A DNA stretch of 64,000 bases from the NCBI GenBank assembly GCA_949126835.1, contig OX421495.1, positions 5,410,011 through 5,474,010 on the forward strand. The letters run 5' to 3'. Under the pieces are notes generated by a model. It was not told where the DNA came from. It was given only the letters and a program-made list of their open reading frames with translations, and did not search any database. Every line of letters starts with the position of its first letter. Position 1 is the first letter of the stretch. Made by a program: the position numbers and the translations under genes. Source of the stretch: Anisus vortex (taxonomy: Eukaryota; Mollusca; Gastropoda; Planorbidae). Below are positions 43,790 through 54,755 of the stretch, piece after piece.

Positions 43790-44620
43790 ACGGTTTCCGG
43801 AGCATGACTTTCGACTGGTCCCAGAGGAGCAGGACTCGGTGCCCCGACAAAGTGGACAGGTCTGGAAGCTATCAAAGACTCGATAATGACCATTGGGCCA
43901 GTTTCCGGTTGGTCATTAAACATATCAAAAAGAGTTTCAAATCACCGGTGGGGGGAAAGGGGAGAGAGAGAGACAGGGGGGTAGGTGGGGCCAGACAGGG
44001 GGGTAGGTGGGGCCACTGTTGGGGTTTGCAATTACTTGTAACAGAAAAAAAACACTTTTTATTAAAAACACAGAGAGGTCATCTAATGGTCAAGCAGCGC
44101 CACCTGTGTCCACAAGTTAACGGTCACTACTACCCCCCCTTTTCATCCCCCCACCCATGTGTACAAGCTTCTAATGACCGCGCGGTCATCAAGCCATCGA
44201 AACCGGAGTAGACCCCCTCCCCCAGGACATTTGACGGCAACTCGAAAAATTTTCGCCTTTAAAGACAATCACATCGATTTGGGACACCGTGCAATTTCAT
44301 ATGGGATTCGAACGAGAGTGGACGAAGGGCCGTAATTATTCTTAAAACCGCGTGTTTGAATTACCTCCCTTCACAATGTTTAACACCCCCCTCCCCCACC
44401 CCACACATACACTTTCCCCATCTCCCATTTTCGCCATCTCCCCCCCCCCCCCCCCTCCCCCGCCCCAAAACGATCCATCGAGACGAGTCGTTAATGTTAT
44501 AATCACACGTGTCCCCCCTCCCCCCCCTCCCCCCGACCAGGTTTCAATGAGAAAATGAAAGAGTAGCCTCCTCGAGTTTGTCCAGGCATGAAAGGCCAGG
44601 TCGACCTGGAGCAGATCGTG
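43790..44620. promoter_or_regulatory. GC-richer block with three TGACC/GGTCA dyads
   Basis: Inverted repeat AATGACCA (43885-43892) and TGGTCATT (43910-43917); 16-bp perfect palindrome ATGACCGCGCGGTCAT (44174-44189); 14-bp perfect palindrome CCAGGTCGACCTGG (44596-44609). All contain half-sites like those of nuclear receptors. A 135-codon + ORF (43804-44211) lies in the block; it has no recognisable domain. Enhancer is the better guess, with low certainty. Confidence 0.3.
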
Positions 44621-45170
44621 TGACACAACCTGCGGTCTCAAAGTGTTTTGCTTCAAAACATGGTTTTTCTCCCCATATTTTAAAAAATCCAACTTCATCA
44701 TGGCTCGTTGATCATCAATGACAGGTCGGGTATAAAATGTTTAATTATATTTCATTATCTCTTCCCCATTCATTCCAGGTTAAAAGTAAATCCTTAAAGC
44801 CATTAAAAAAACAACAACACCAAAAGCTTTTAAAAATTAAAATGAAGCTGTAATCTTTGTTGTGGTGAACTGAGATGGATTTCCACGACGTCATTTCTAC
44901 TAAATTCCATGAAGTTTAATTACCGGCTTTGATATAGTATCCTCAATACCAAATTAATTATATTTTTTAAATATTTTTGTAGCTTCTTAAATTACGTTGT
45001 TCAATTTCACAATTGAACAAAATCTACGTTAAGCAGCCCCGTTTCGACCGTATTGATTAGAAAATAATTAATTAGAAATTTGAGATTAAATAATGTTGTT
45101 GTTTTTTTCCGATGAAGAGATTTTCTCTTTAGACTTGTTATTCTTTCTTCTAATATATTATCTTTATTTT

Positions 45171-45251
45171 TTAACCCTTCCCGTACCGACCTACTTCTAT
45201 CTATGCTGCCTTCAGTTCCGCTATATAAGCGCCCGGGACTGTAAGGGTTAA
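45171..45251 (+). mobile_element. 81-bp TTAA element, copy 2
   Basis: TTAA-CCCTTCCCGTACCGACC at the left, GGGACTGTAAGGG-TTAA at the right. The interior is nearly identical to the copies at 36006 and 49032. No coding capacity. Confidence 0.88.
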
Positions 45252-45446
45252 AAATTCGCTCTTCATTTCATCGCGTCATCAATTATTACCACTGCATTAT
45301 AATTTTGACTATTTAATTCCTGGCAATGAATGACGATGGAAGTAGCACAGTTGGCAACACGATGCACAATACCAGTCTTAAGCGCAAGCTCTTTAATGTT
45401 TAAAGCTGAACTTTCAAAAAAAGTAGGTAACGTATCCCCGGACATC

Positions 45447-45665
45447 TTGAAGCAGCTTTCCCCAAGTTTCCGTAACAATGGAATTAGACGGCTAGCACTG
45501 TACCCAACCGCCTTTACTTATCCCCAACTAAGGTCAGGTACCGAAATCAGAGCTGAGTAGACTCAGGGACACCCCCTTCCCCAGGTAAGGGAAAAAAACC
45601 TAGCCTTCATCAGGATTCGAAATCAATGACCTTCGATATGCCAGTCAAGGTCGGTCCTGCTCGTC
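45447..45665 (-). mobile_element. Diverged SINE copy
   Basis: CCGCCTTTACTTATCCCCAA, CTAAGGTCAGGTACC, GAGTAGACTCAGGGACACCC, TAGCCTTCATCAGGATTCGA are the body and head in reverse. The 3' part is heavily mutated. Confidence 0.75.
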
Positions 45666-45729
45666 CACTGTGTAAAAAGCTGAATATAACAGGTCTTTAT
45701 TTCCTTGACAAATAATTCAAAACCTAGAC

Positions 45730-46006
45730 CAGTGGTCTCAAACACGCGGCCCGCGTACGTTAATAAAAAGCACTATTCGTGAAATTCAGACAGCTAGTAC
45801 TCATAAGCATCAAAGTTTATTGTAAAATGTTTTATACGTAACATACCTATTATTAGTGATAATTAGTAAAATGAGTTAAGATGTATGAAGTGTTTTTTTT
45901 TTTACTATGGTAGTGTTTTTTTTTTGGGGGGGGGGATGCGGCCCTTGACACATCTCTTAAGTGATAAAATGGGCACACAAGCCTTCCTCCGAGTTTGAGA
46001 ACCATG
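45730..46006. mobile_element. hAT-type MITE (third subfamily), adjacent to a larger hAT element
   Basis: Left end CAGTGGTCTCAAACACGCGG and right end GAGTTTGAGAACCATG form inverted termini of the CAGTGGTTCTCAAAC kind. Flanks ACCTAGAC (45722-45729) and GCCTAGAC (46007-46014) match at 7 of 8 positions. The right flank is at the same time the left flank of the next hAT element. Confidence 0.85.
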
Positions 46007-46014
46007 GCCTAGAC

Positions 46015-47841
46015 CAGGGGTCGGCAACAACCTAAGGCACGCGTGCCAAATTTTCAATGGCACGTGAGAGATCTCAATAGGTGTTTTTTATTGATGAAAA
46101 AAACAACAACATTTTCTGGTTCTGAAAGATGAAAACTTAATGTTGAAGCCGATGTTTCTCAATGACATAGCGAAACATTTCAGTGAGTTGAACAACCACC
46201 ATTAAAATGGATTGGAATTGAAATTTATTAATTAAGGCATATATTAATATAGATAGTGGGGCTTTTTCGGAAGTAAAACTAAGCTCTCAAAGCGAAGTTT
46301 TCTAACCAAAGGACTAACTGGTTTGATCTTACTACCACCTTCTTAGATGTAGATCTTTTTAAGTGGTGGGATATTGGCTATTTTAAAATGCAGCAAGATG
46401 AATTTTGAAAAAAAAAAAATTGGCATCCAAATGTGCCAATTTGCAGGAAAAAATTCTGGAAGTTAACTGCTTAGGAAAGTCATCTGCTATTCTCAACTGC
46501 TAGTCATTCACCCTTCTACTTACAGCTTTTGGTTCAACTTACACTTGTGAACAGAGTTTATCGCACAAGAAAGCAGTTTTAAGCATACAAAATGGCCAAA
46601 ATGGTCACATACACTTGACAACTCAGAAATGACTAAATATGTCTCTGACATTATACAATTAGCGAAAATCATTCAAGACGAGGAGCCCATAAATTTAGCT
46701 AAATTCCCCAACCGTTGCCCGGGCAAAAATGAAATAGGCCTTTATAAGCTACAGAAAGATATAGGCCAGATCTAATAATTTCTAAATATAATTATTATTT
46801 ACTGAAAACATTTAGGAAAATAATGTAAAATACATATTTTATTCATGTTAAAAATAGGCAAGTCTTTTCATTTTACAAAATAACTAAATTGCCCGGCATT
46901 GCCCGTGGACAAAAACACATAGCTACAGCTAAAGCTAAACCTAAAGCTACAGATAAAAATTGTATAAACTACAATGAAAATAAAGCTATAATAACTTTAA
47001 AAAAAATATAATTATTATTTAGTTGCTGAAAATATGTATGAAAGTAATTTAAACTAAATATTGTAATCGGATAAAAAAAAAGCATTTCTTTTTATATAAC
47101 AAAAAGTTAGGACTATCCCTGTGCCCTGTGGATGATAATCAAACACTCCCTTTCCGTTTGCGTCTAAAATATAATTATTAGACTTTATTTAATGACAACA
47201 TTGTTTTTAAATCCTTACAATATATATATATAGCATATATATAATATATATTATAAAAGAGAAACTTTACAATTGATAACTTTGAAATTATCAAACCTTA
47301 AAAAAAGTAGTTGAAAAGTATATAAATATTAAATTACTTAATAATTTATATGTATATTTTCAAACATTACTTTAACTACTCACTGTGTAGGATTAAAACA
47401 TATTTATTCCGTTTAACGATGGTTATAAGACGCTATTTTTGAAACAAAAATTAAAGAACATCTCAGTTAATCTAAGATCAAATGTAATTAAAATTAGCAA
47501 GTGTTAGATCCTCATCTTGAGTATGAAACGATAATGTTTATACAATAATAACCATAAATGTGAAAGTTTAGTAATAACATATTGTGTTTTGATATAAATG
47601 CAAAGAAAAAGGATCATAATCACAAACGCGTTAATTTTGTATTCAATATAAAACGCTTTAACGATTTTCTCTATAAATCTCCTTTGCTTTTGGCCTTGGT
47701 CTTGCTACGGGGTTAATTAATTGTCCTATAATATTTATTTTCTAGGTATAATAGAGCAGTTTGGCTTTTAGATTGTTGGCACGCTGAATGATTTAGAAAT
47801 GCTAGTTTGGCACGCTATTAGCAAAAGGTTGCCGACCCCTG
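46015..47841 (+). mobile_element. Decayed longer hAT transposon sharing ends with the MITEs
   Basis: Starts CAGGGGTCGGCAACAACC and ends AAAAGGTTGCCGACCCCTG, flanked by GCCTAGAC and CCCTAGAC (7 of 8). The first ~65 and last ~85 bases match the short MITEs, including GTTGGCACGCTGAATGATTT. Between them lie wrecked transposase segments in the + direction (46152-46620) and AT-rich sequence. The short MITEs are therefore likely internally deleted derivatives of this lineage. Confidence 0.88.
46152..46620 (+). pseudogene. hAT transposase remnants (ZBED5/GTF2IRD2-like)
   Basis: The frame from 46152 reads MFLNDIAKHFSELNNH, resembling the FL-DI--HLN-LN motif of this transposase group, then hits a stop. 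At 46528 another frame reads FGSTYTCEQSLSHKKA, matching the FGSTYLCE-FS motif in the C-terminal hAT dimerisation domain. Several stops and frame changes intervene, and the spacing is only about half that of intact proteins, so a central deletion is likely. It cannot make active enzyme. Confidence 0.8.
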
Positions 47842-48044
47842 CCCTAGACTATACCGCATACGCTTTCTTACTATAACGCCTTCAAACTTTTTATGATCCT
47901 AAAACGGTAAGACTAATAGGCTAAGTAAAATCATGGCCGGATATAGAACGTGAGAGGCCCTAAGCATTAAAAAACAGTTGTAAAAGCAAATTAAAAAAAA
48001 AATACAATTTATTGATTGCCTTGAAACAAAAACTTACGCTAAGA

Positions 48045-48343
48045 CCAAAGACTATAATAAAATGGATCGCTTGCTCTATTTTTAAAGCTTATATGTACTT
48101 ATTTTTTCGTACGCAACCAATAAGGCTGTCTTAAATTACTTCTACGCGCCTCCTTGTTTCTTAAATGTTTCCGCTGTATAGAACTTTCGATTTTAATTTT
48201 AATTTTTCATTGAGAAAATCAAAGCGATTCAATAAAACGGAAGTGCAAAGTATTATACGAATCGGGAATTCCGAAAAGCAGTCTTTCGAGTCATCATATT
48301 GCAGAAAAACTAAAGCAAGCCGTCCATGTATATTATAGTCTAT
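48045..48343. mobile_element. MITE with long inverted ends, copy 2
   Basis: Opens CCAAAGACTATAATAAAATG plus GATCGCTTGCTC and closes AGCAAGCCGTCCATGTATAT, TATAGTCTATG. The interior is inverted relative to the copy at 38717. Confidence 0.82.
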
Positions 48344-48841
48344 GCTAAGACTAAGATGTTGTTGTCAATTTGCGCATTTTTGTATGTAAAAGCTACATCC
48401 TACTTTTTTATGAGACTTCTGTTAACTGCACAATGAGCAGATTTGCACCGTATGGAAACGAATCATGGCCATTCTTGCTATTCTTAGTGCTCGTCTCTTC
48501 CCATGATTCCATCAGCATGTGCTTATTTTGCTTAACGGTCAACCCCGCCCTGTGAACACTGTATACTCGTGTGACATTAATCAGACATGCTATGTTAAAT
48601 GACATTACAGGCATTTCTAGAGTCACATTAAAGCGCATTCCTAAGAGCTTTCGTGCATGTTTTAGACTACTTTAGAGTCTAAAGTTCACAGCAAAAAAAG
48701 TCAAAGCTCTTCGATTTTTCTCGGAAGATGGTGGTCCAGAGGGAGAGCACTTGATATTCCTATTTCGAAGTTTAGGTTCCGGGTTGATTTTAGGTTTCCC
48801 GGATCTGATCGGCAGCCCTAAAATGTACTTGACTTGTGGGA

Positions 48842-48912
48842 TAAATTGAAGACGACCGCGACATTGTTCTGGCCACACAATCACTCTGGTGATTCTCTTT
48901 GATAGCCACGTT
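48842..48912 (+). mobile_element. Weak SINE 3' fragment
   Basis: GACATTGTTCTGGCCACACA plus ATCACTCTGGTG corresponds to the GCATTGTGCTGGCCACACAA block of the SINE. The rest is unrecognisable. Confidence 0.4.
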
Positions 48913-49031
48913 ATATAAAATAAATATACACTGCCGGTAAATGTCCACTCAATCAAATGAAGGAGTTGAGAGAGGCTGCGTTTTGAAAAACAGTTTCTTT
49001 TTTTTTAAATATCATTTCGCAATTTGAATTA

Positions 49032-49112
49032 TTAACCCTTCCCGTACCGACCTACTTCTATCTATGCTGCCTTCAGTTCCGCTATATACGCGCCCGGGAC
49101 TGTAAGGGTTAA
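49032..49112 (+). mobile_element. 81-bp TTAA element, copy 3
   Basis: Same orientation and length as the copy at 45171 and nearly identical (TATATACGCG against TATATAAGCG). TTAA at both ends. Confidence 0.88.
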
Positions 49113-49683
49113 CAATATTGTATCACATTACTGACACAATGGGGCCCACAGTGGACCCTGCTCTAAGTCCATACACGAGCATTGTGGCGACCCAATTGAG
49201 AAGGTCTAAATTAGAACGGGCATAAGGTAGGCTTTAAATTTAAACTACATTTAAAAAAAATTAAAAAAAAATTTGGCTTTACCTGTTTTTTAAATGAGTT
49301 TCGGTAATCCCCGATAATTTTCGGAAATCTCCGATATAAAACATCGGAAAACTTCCATTCCGGGTTATTAAAAGAAATTTTTCAAGAGTTGATTCGTTTT
49401 TTTTGTTTGTTTTTTTGGGGTGGGGTGGGGGTCGGGGATCTTTTTCCAACACAGGTGTAGTCTAGTGGAAAGGTGGAGAGGCGGCTACTCAGTGTGTGTG
49501 TGTGGGTGGAGGGGGTATATGAAATCGTCCATCATACCGTCTCAGTCTCGAACTCGTGGCCTGTAATTAAGTTATGAATCTAACTGTGGACAATTTAATA
49601 CACGCCACAAACACCACCCTCCCGTATTTCCTCATCAACTCCATTTATACTTTTATATATTTGTTTTCCTTTGTCAGTATCAT

Positions 49684-49926
49684 GTGGTCGAGCGTCAGAG
49701 CGTTCGGATGGAGTACCGAATGTCCTGGGTTCGAATCCTGGTGAAGGCTGGGATTTGTTCCCGGGACTGGCTGGGTGTAGACCCTGAGTCTACCCAGCTC
49801 TGATGGGTACCTGACAATAGTTGGGGTAAAGTAAAGGCGGCCGGGCATCTTGCTGGCCACACAATCCCTTATTATGCTGAGGCCACAGAAACCTATGATC
49901 AGTTTGGTCTGAAGGGTACTTTACTT
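49684..49926 (+). mobile_element. tRNA-derived SINE, near full length
   Basis: Head TGGTCGAGCGTCAGAGCGTT, B box GGGTTCGAATCCTGGTGAAG, body TCTACCCAGCTCTGATGGGT, GGGTAAAGTAAAGGCGGCCG, GCTGGCCACACAATC, and end GGTCTGAAGGGTACTTTACT. The CTTCACCGGCCC block is shortened. Confidence 0.88.
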
Positions 49927-50159
49927 ATGTCAGGGTCAGTCATTCGGTCCACTAAACAAGTTTGGTAAAAAGTTCTAAAAATATGTTCATCGGGGGATGC
50001 CAAAGACATTTTTTTGTTTTACATTGAACCCTCCATTCTCAATGGGTACAATTTGGAAAGGTGTGTGAGTGTGTGTGTGTGTGTGGGGGGGGGGGGGTAG
50101 CGTTGGTTAATATCTATAGCCAACAGAATTATTTTAATCAGCGGTTCCTCAAAATGTTA

Positions 50160-50635
50160 GTTTATTGTGACACGGTTATTTTTGTATACTATACAAATTG
50201 TTCCGCAAAGAACACTTCGTTCTGCCGACTCCTCGCTTCTGAAAGTGCCCCGCTTCTCTCTGAAGACCGTTGGCCTTAGAGCCTTCTCAATATCCGGTCC
50301 GAAGGAGTGGAATCTACTTCCCATTCAACTCAGGCAAACAAGCTCCATTGATTCCTTCAAGAAGAACTTAAAAACTCATTATTTCAATATTTATCTTAGT
50401 TAACATGCTTTAGAGCCCTACTGTCTTACCAATATGTTAGGTCGGCTATTTTTGTTTTTGTTTTAATTGTTTGATTTGTTCAATGTTTGTAAAGTTTTGA
50501 ATCATCATTTAGTTTTGTATCTCTTGGCCTATAGATTGTATCCGTCTTCGTAGTTGTTATGTTAAATGCGCTCTGAGCTTGCATTATGTTTGTTGGTAGC
50601 GCTATACAAATGTCATCATTATTATTATTACTTCT
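50160..50635 (+). mobile_element. LINE family A 3' end with RT C-terminus
   Basis: A 78-codon frame (50167-50403) contains LRAFSISGPKEWNLLPIQLR followed by SSIDSFKKNLKTHYF, the typical C-terminal tail of reverse-transcriptase ORFs in CR1/L2/Jockey-like non-LTR elements. It is followed by a ~230-bp 3' UTR ending GTAGCGCTATACAAATGTCA and an ATT microsatellite. The element is 5'-truncated; this last stretch of frame is intact, so the insertion is younger than the family B copies. Confidence 0.8.
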
Positions 50636-50649
50636 TACTTCGAGACCCA

Positions 50650-50921
50650 CTTAACATTTTTATCGCCTATACAAGTCTGGAAGTAGGCTAACATTTGTAT
50701 CGCCTATACAAGTCTGGGAGTAACATTTGTATCGCCTATACAAGTCTGGGAGTAACATTTGTATCGCCTATACAAGTCTGGGAGTAACATTTGTATCGCC
50801 TATACAAGTCTGTGAGTAACATTTGTTTCGCCTATACAAGTCTGTGAGTAACATTTGTTTCGCCTATACAAGTCTGTGAGTAACATTTGTATTGTCTATA
50901 CAAGTCTGGGAGTAATATTAT
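50650..50921. repeat. 32-bp tandem repeat, about 8 copies
   Basis: Unit AACATTTGTATCGCCTATAC plus AAGTCTGGGAGT, directly after the LINE tail. At the first unit boundary GGAGTAACATT becomes GGAAGTA-GGCTA-ACATT (TAGGCTA at 50684-50690), a 5-bp insertion seen in no other unit. Confidence 0.92.
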
Positions 50922-51599
50922 TTACACTCAACACGATTTTCTTTTCTTCTACTACTTATGTTTGTAGCCCCAGCAATTTTATTTCCGTAGCCCGGTACCG
51001 GGGCGCGAACCGGCATTCGGGCAAACACTGACTTAAATAATTTTGTCTTATGTATGAAACATATAGTGTTTAAAGCAACTGCATTCTTTCTCACTCATCG
51101 AAACATTGAAAAACAAAAAAACTAAATGATACTTTATTAACTTTATTAACTTTACTGAATTCTGTTTTTCGTTGTTATGTTTTCTGTAATTACCGTTCGG
51201 TATTCTGATTTATTTCCACGTAAATTATTACCACTGCCCCAGCCTTCGGTTGTTGCTAAGTCTCTATACTTTATTTACGTCGCTGTATTCTGTAATTGCT
51301 GGTGGGTTTTTAGTCAAATTCAATTTTGTATTAAATGTTTCACGTTTCATTGCGCTCAATTAGCCAGCAATCAATGACACATCACTCAAGTCTGACCACA
51401 TCATTCAGGGTTTTTCTTTTTGTTCCATCTTTCAGTCCACGCTGACTACATCCTGTAATCCAACTCACACACACAAAGTAAAAACCAGAAAAGTGTAAAA
51501 GAAAACCGCAGGCCGGATTCTCACGTGCGTTTTCAACCGACAAGCACCGGAGCACAAATTAATAAGCAAATAATCTTTGCCTTTTACTCACCCCACTCG

Positions 51600-51622
51600 C
51601 TCTCTGTCTCTATCTTTACCCC

Positions 51623-51660
<38 letters not shown>

Positions 51661-51670
51661 CTCTCTTTAT
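51600..51670. repeat. (CT)n microsatellite
   Basis: About 20 CT units interrupted by CG. Low complexity. Confidence 0.9.
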
Positions 51671-51952
51671 GGTTAAATATGATGAGCTCCTGATCAGGTC
51701 GGTAAATTAGTCGAGGCAAATTGAATCAACATTTGTACAAGGGAGGGAGCGACGAACAAGAAGAACCAAGCGCCCCCCTTCATGTCTCACGACGCGCTTT
51801 CATGTCTCATGGCGCCCTTCCACCCCACCCGCCACCAACTCCCCCAACTGTTTGACAATCCAGATGCGCTCACGCTGGGCCTGTGTTTATCTTTAGTGCA
51901 CCCCACCCCTTACCCGCTCTTCCCCTCCCTCCCCCTCCTCACGGTGTCACAG

Positions 51953-52063
51953 GTGTACTTTGAAGTATCTGAAGAAGACAACGAGAGGGGGGGGAGTCGC
52001 CCTTGTGGAGAGCGGGGCAAGCTGGTGCCACGCCCTTTGGTCAGCGTGGTCATTTTCCCATGA
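51953..52063 (+). CDS. Candidate terminal exon, unidentified
   Basis: A pyrimidine-rich stretch ends GGTGTCACAG| and is followed by an open frame VYFEVSEEDNERGGSRPCGE and a further 16 codons to TGA. It sits in a GC-rich block (51780-52080) in AT-rich surroundings. No partner exon, poly(A) site or homologue is recognised, and the block could be regulatory instead. Confidence 0.2.
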   Translation: MYFEVSEEDNERGGSRPCGERGKLVPRPLVSVVIFP

Positions 52064-52219
52064 GAAGCATCTAAGTGTAGGGAGGGACAGGGGGAGAAAA
52101 CTCGTCTAATGAATGATGAGCAGTAGAAGTTGAGGGTTGTCTGCCCCACATACACACATACACAGACAGCTAACATTGAATTGATCAGCAGCTAGTTAAT
52201 CCATGGAGAGTTAACATCA

Positions 52220-52335
52220 TTAATAACGGGTTTTAAATGCGTGTGTCTGTGTCTCTGTGTGTTTGTGTGTCTTGGCATATGTCTGTGTGTGTCTTCGTGT
52301 CTCTGTGTGTGTCTGCGTGTGTCTGTGTGTGTCTA
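52220..52335. repeat. (TG)n / (TGTGTC)n microsatellite
   Basis: Imperfect TGTGTC and TGTGTG repeats. Confidence 0.9.
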
Positions 52336-52954
52336 AATTTAAACATTGAACACTGAAATAAAGTTCGTTTATCAACAAATAAACAATATATGTTTAAGAA
52401 ATTAGCATATGGCTGTTTAAACTATATCGATTTTAAAACATACTTAAATGGTATAGAATATAGAAGAATAAAAAATGTACATCCTGGATACATAGATAAT
52501 AGACGTTAACTTTCATTTTTTTCAAGAAAAGGTGACTGGCGAAAAAATTGGGTTTTGTGTCAGCCACACACCTTCCTCGTACTTTCTTACATCAATTGTA
52601 TACGTTGTTTACCGTTCGGGCCAATCTCTAAGTCGTAGTTTATACGTTTGTTTTATTATTTCTAAGAAACTACATTTTAAAAAATAGTTTATAAGAATAG
52701 ATCTAGATATAGGCCTACCTACTGTCATATTATTCTGGATCTATTTCTGGCTCAAGAAAAAGTTTGTAAAAATTTTTTTGAGTCCTTCCCTTTGCCAGAT
52801 TTAGAGAATTTTTGGCAGCCTTTTAAATTTTCAAAATATGTAGGCCTCTAGTTCCTACCCCCCCCCCCCCCTCTCTCAAGCTTCTTTCCTTTATAAAAAG
52901 CCGTAAATGTATATTTAATGGTTTATTAAAATGTTACAAGAGTAAGACCAATAG

Positions 52955-53194
52955 CTAAATCACTAATCATAGAAACACTAGAGGACAGAAGGGCAAAGAT
53001 TAAAGTAGTAATGATACATAAAGCATTAAATTCTAATTTAGAAATAACAATCTGTTGCAATGCTCAGATAAACATAAGGTCGAAAACACTTTTCATATCT
53101 TTTATGCGAGAATCAAAACGGCATGGAATGTGTTGCCTGAAAAAAACCTGTAACTTAACATCATTTAAAACACTAATAAGAATGCAAGACTAGA
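52955..53194 (+). mobile_element. LINE family B 3' end with best preserved RT C-terminus
   Basis: The frame from 52957 reads ETLEDRRAKIKVVMIHKALN, later SFMRESKRHGMCCL and LTSFKTLIRMQD, the LE-RR--K---M-HK...SF...SFK pattern at the C-terminus of non-LTR reverse-transcriptase ORFs. The four other copies in the window share nucleotide words but have broken frames. It is cut short by the MITE at 53195. Confidence 0.75.
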
Positions 53195-53476
53195 CCAAAG
53201 ATTATAATAAGATGGATTGCTTGCTTTAATATTTCTGAAATTTGATGACTCGAATGACTTCTTTTCGGAATTCCCGATTTCCTTTTGCACTGTACACTTT
53301 CGTTTTATTTAATCGCTATTATTTTCTCAATGAAAAATTAAAATTAAAATCGAAAGATGTATACAGCTGAAACATTTAGGCAAACGTAGGAGCGTAGAAG
53401 TAATTTAAGACAGCGTTTTTGGATGCGCACGGAAAAAGAACATAATATAAGCTCTAAAAATAGAGCAAGCGGTCCA
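53195..53476. mobile_element. MITE with long inverted ends, copy 3, inserted in LINE B
   Basis: CCAAAGATTATAATAAGATG at the left; at the right the inverted end is cut after AGCAAGCGGTCC. LINE B-like AAAAATCTTCT resumes about 10 bp later, so the MITE lies within the LINE copy. Confidence 0.8.
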
Positions 53477-54664
53477 AAAAGGAAAAATCTTCTCGATGCA
53501 ATATAATAATATAAGATCTCGTTTTCGACTTCATTTATGCAAGTTTTTGAATGAAAAGAACAAAATAATCTTGGAATGATTTCTAAAGTGAACAATTCAC
53601 ACAGGCCTTTTCTAATTACCATATATGTTTAATCATAAATAAAAAAAACTGTAGTCTTACAAGATTAAATTCTGCATGTTAATATATTATATAATAACTA
53701 GTATTCAAGCCTGTCAAAATGAAGGAGAAACGAATGACTTCAATACATTTTGTTATAAGAATAAAAACAATCAAAAAGACAAATATAAGAAACAATATAA
53801 GAAAAAAGATTTCGTAACGAAGGAAAACACAGAAGGACAAAACAACATAATTTGAAAGCATTTTTGAAGACATTTTATGTATATATATTATATAAACACA
53901 CATATAAACAAACATATATATGTAATTAACCTCACGGTAATTATTTATATTGATGATATTGATGATACATAAAATGCAGAGGATGGTGGGAGAAAAAACA
54001 AAAACAATAATTGACCAGTAGCACTTCTCTGTAGCCTCAACTATTTGGCTTTGTAAAAAATAATGTCTCCGAAAGTCTCTGTTCATACAGTAATATCTAA
54101 CAAAAAGCTCTTGGACAGAGGTACTGGACCAAAACAGCTGGTCCAAACACATGTACCTGTCGTTCAGTCAATTACAAGCTCTAAACTAGCTTTTGTGCGC
54201 AAAACGTAATTGTTTATTAAGCTCGTTAAAAATTAACTTTAAGCTATAGAAATGTGCATTATCCACGTCATGTGGGGCCCCACAATCCACACAGAGCTTT
54301 GGCCTGCCTTGCCACCCACTTTCCACTCAGATCTATATCTGTTGGGGGAGGGGGGGGGGGGGGTCGGTCCACCATGCCTGGACTCCCCCAAGCTGTCGCA
54401 GGCCCATCTCCACTTCATCGATCCGTCTCAGGCCGGTTCTGCCCTTTTGATCGTTTTCCTATAGAACCATTAAGAGGAAGCTTAATATAAAAAAAAATTG
54501 CTGTCGACAACTCCTGCACATTTAAACACGAAACTATTAGTCAGCACATGCTTTGAATTAACAACACTTAGTTTATTAATTTATTAAATCAGATAAACAT
54601 TAATTTAGTTATAATTACGGTTTCAAGATGCCAAAAAAATGCATTCTAATAAAAAATAATAATA

Positions 54665-54755
54665 GTAAAGTACCCTTCGGACCAAATTGATCATAGGGCC
54701 GGTGGAGCAGCGTTTACCGGTTTCTGTGGCCACAACACACCAGGGGATTGTGTGT
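54665..54755 (-). mobile_element. SINE 3'-end fragment
   Basis: AAAGTACCCTTCGGACCAAA, GGGCCGGTGGAGCAGCGTTT, GGTTTCTGTGGCCACAACAC and GGGGATTGTGTG are the inverted 3' third of the SINE. Confidence 0.75.

Noticed and set aside
43804..44211. 135-codon + strand ORF as a gene
   Set aside because: It runs across a G-rich duplicated tract, has no recognisable domain and no splice or promoter partner; kept only as part of a possible regulatory block.
44342..44701. 119-codon Gly-rich minus-strand ORF
   Set aside because: The glycine runs come from poly-C/poly-G tracts.
53679..54152. 157-codon minus-strand ORF with hydrophobic stretches
   Set aside because: The sequence is very AT-rich, the hydrophobic residues follow from poly-T/A composition, and no domain or start context supports it. 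The N-terminal third looks the least random, so a transcript search would settle it.
54252..54490. Two overlapping + strand ORFs in a GC-richer patch
   Set aside because: They are interrupted by a long G run; the patch may be an unrecognised repeat, but I can show no second copy.
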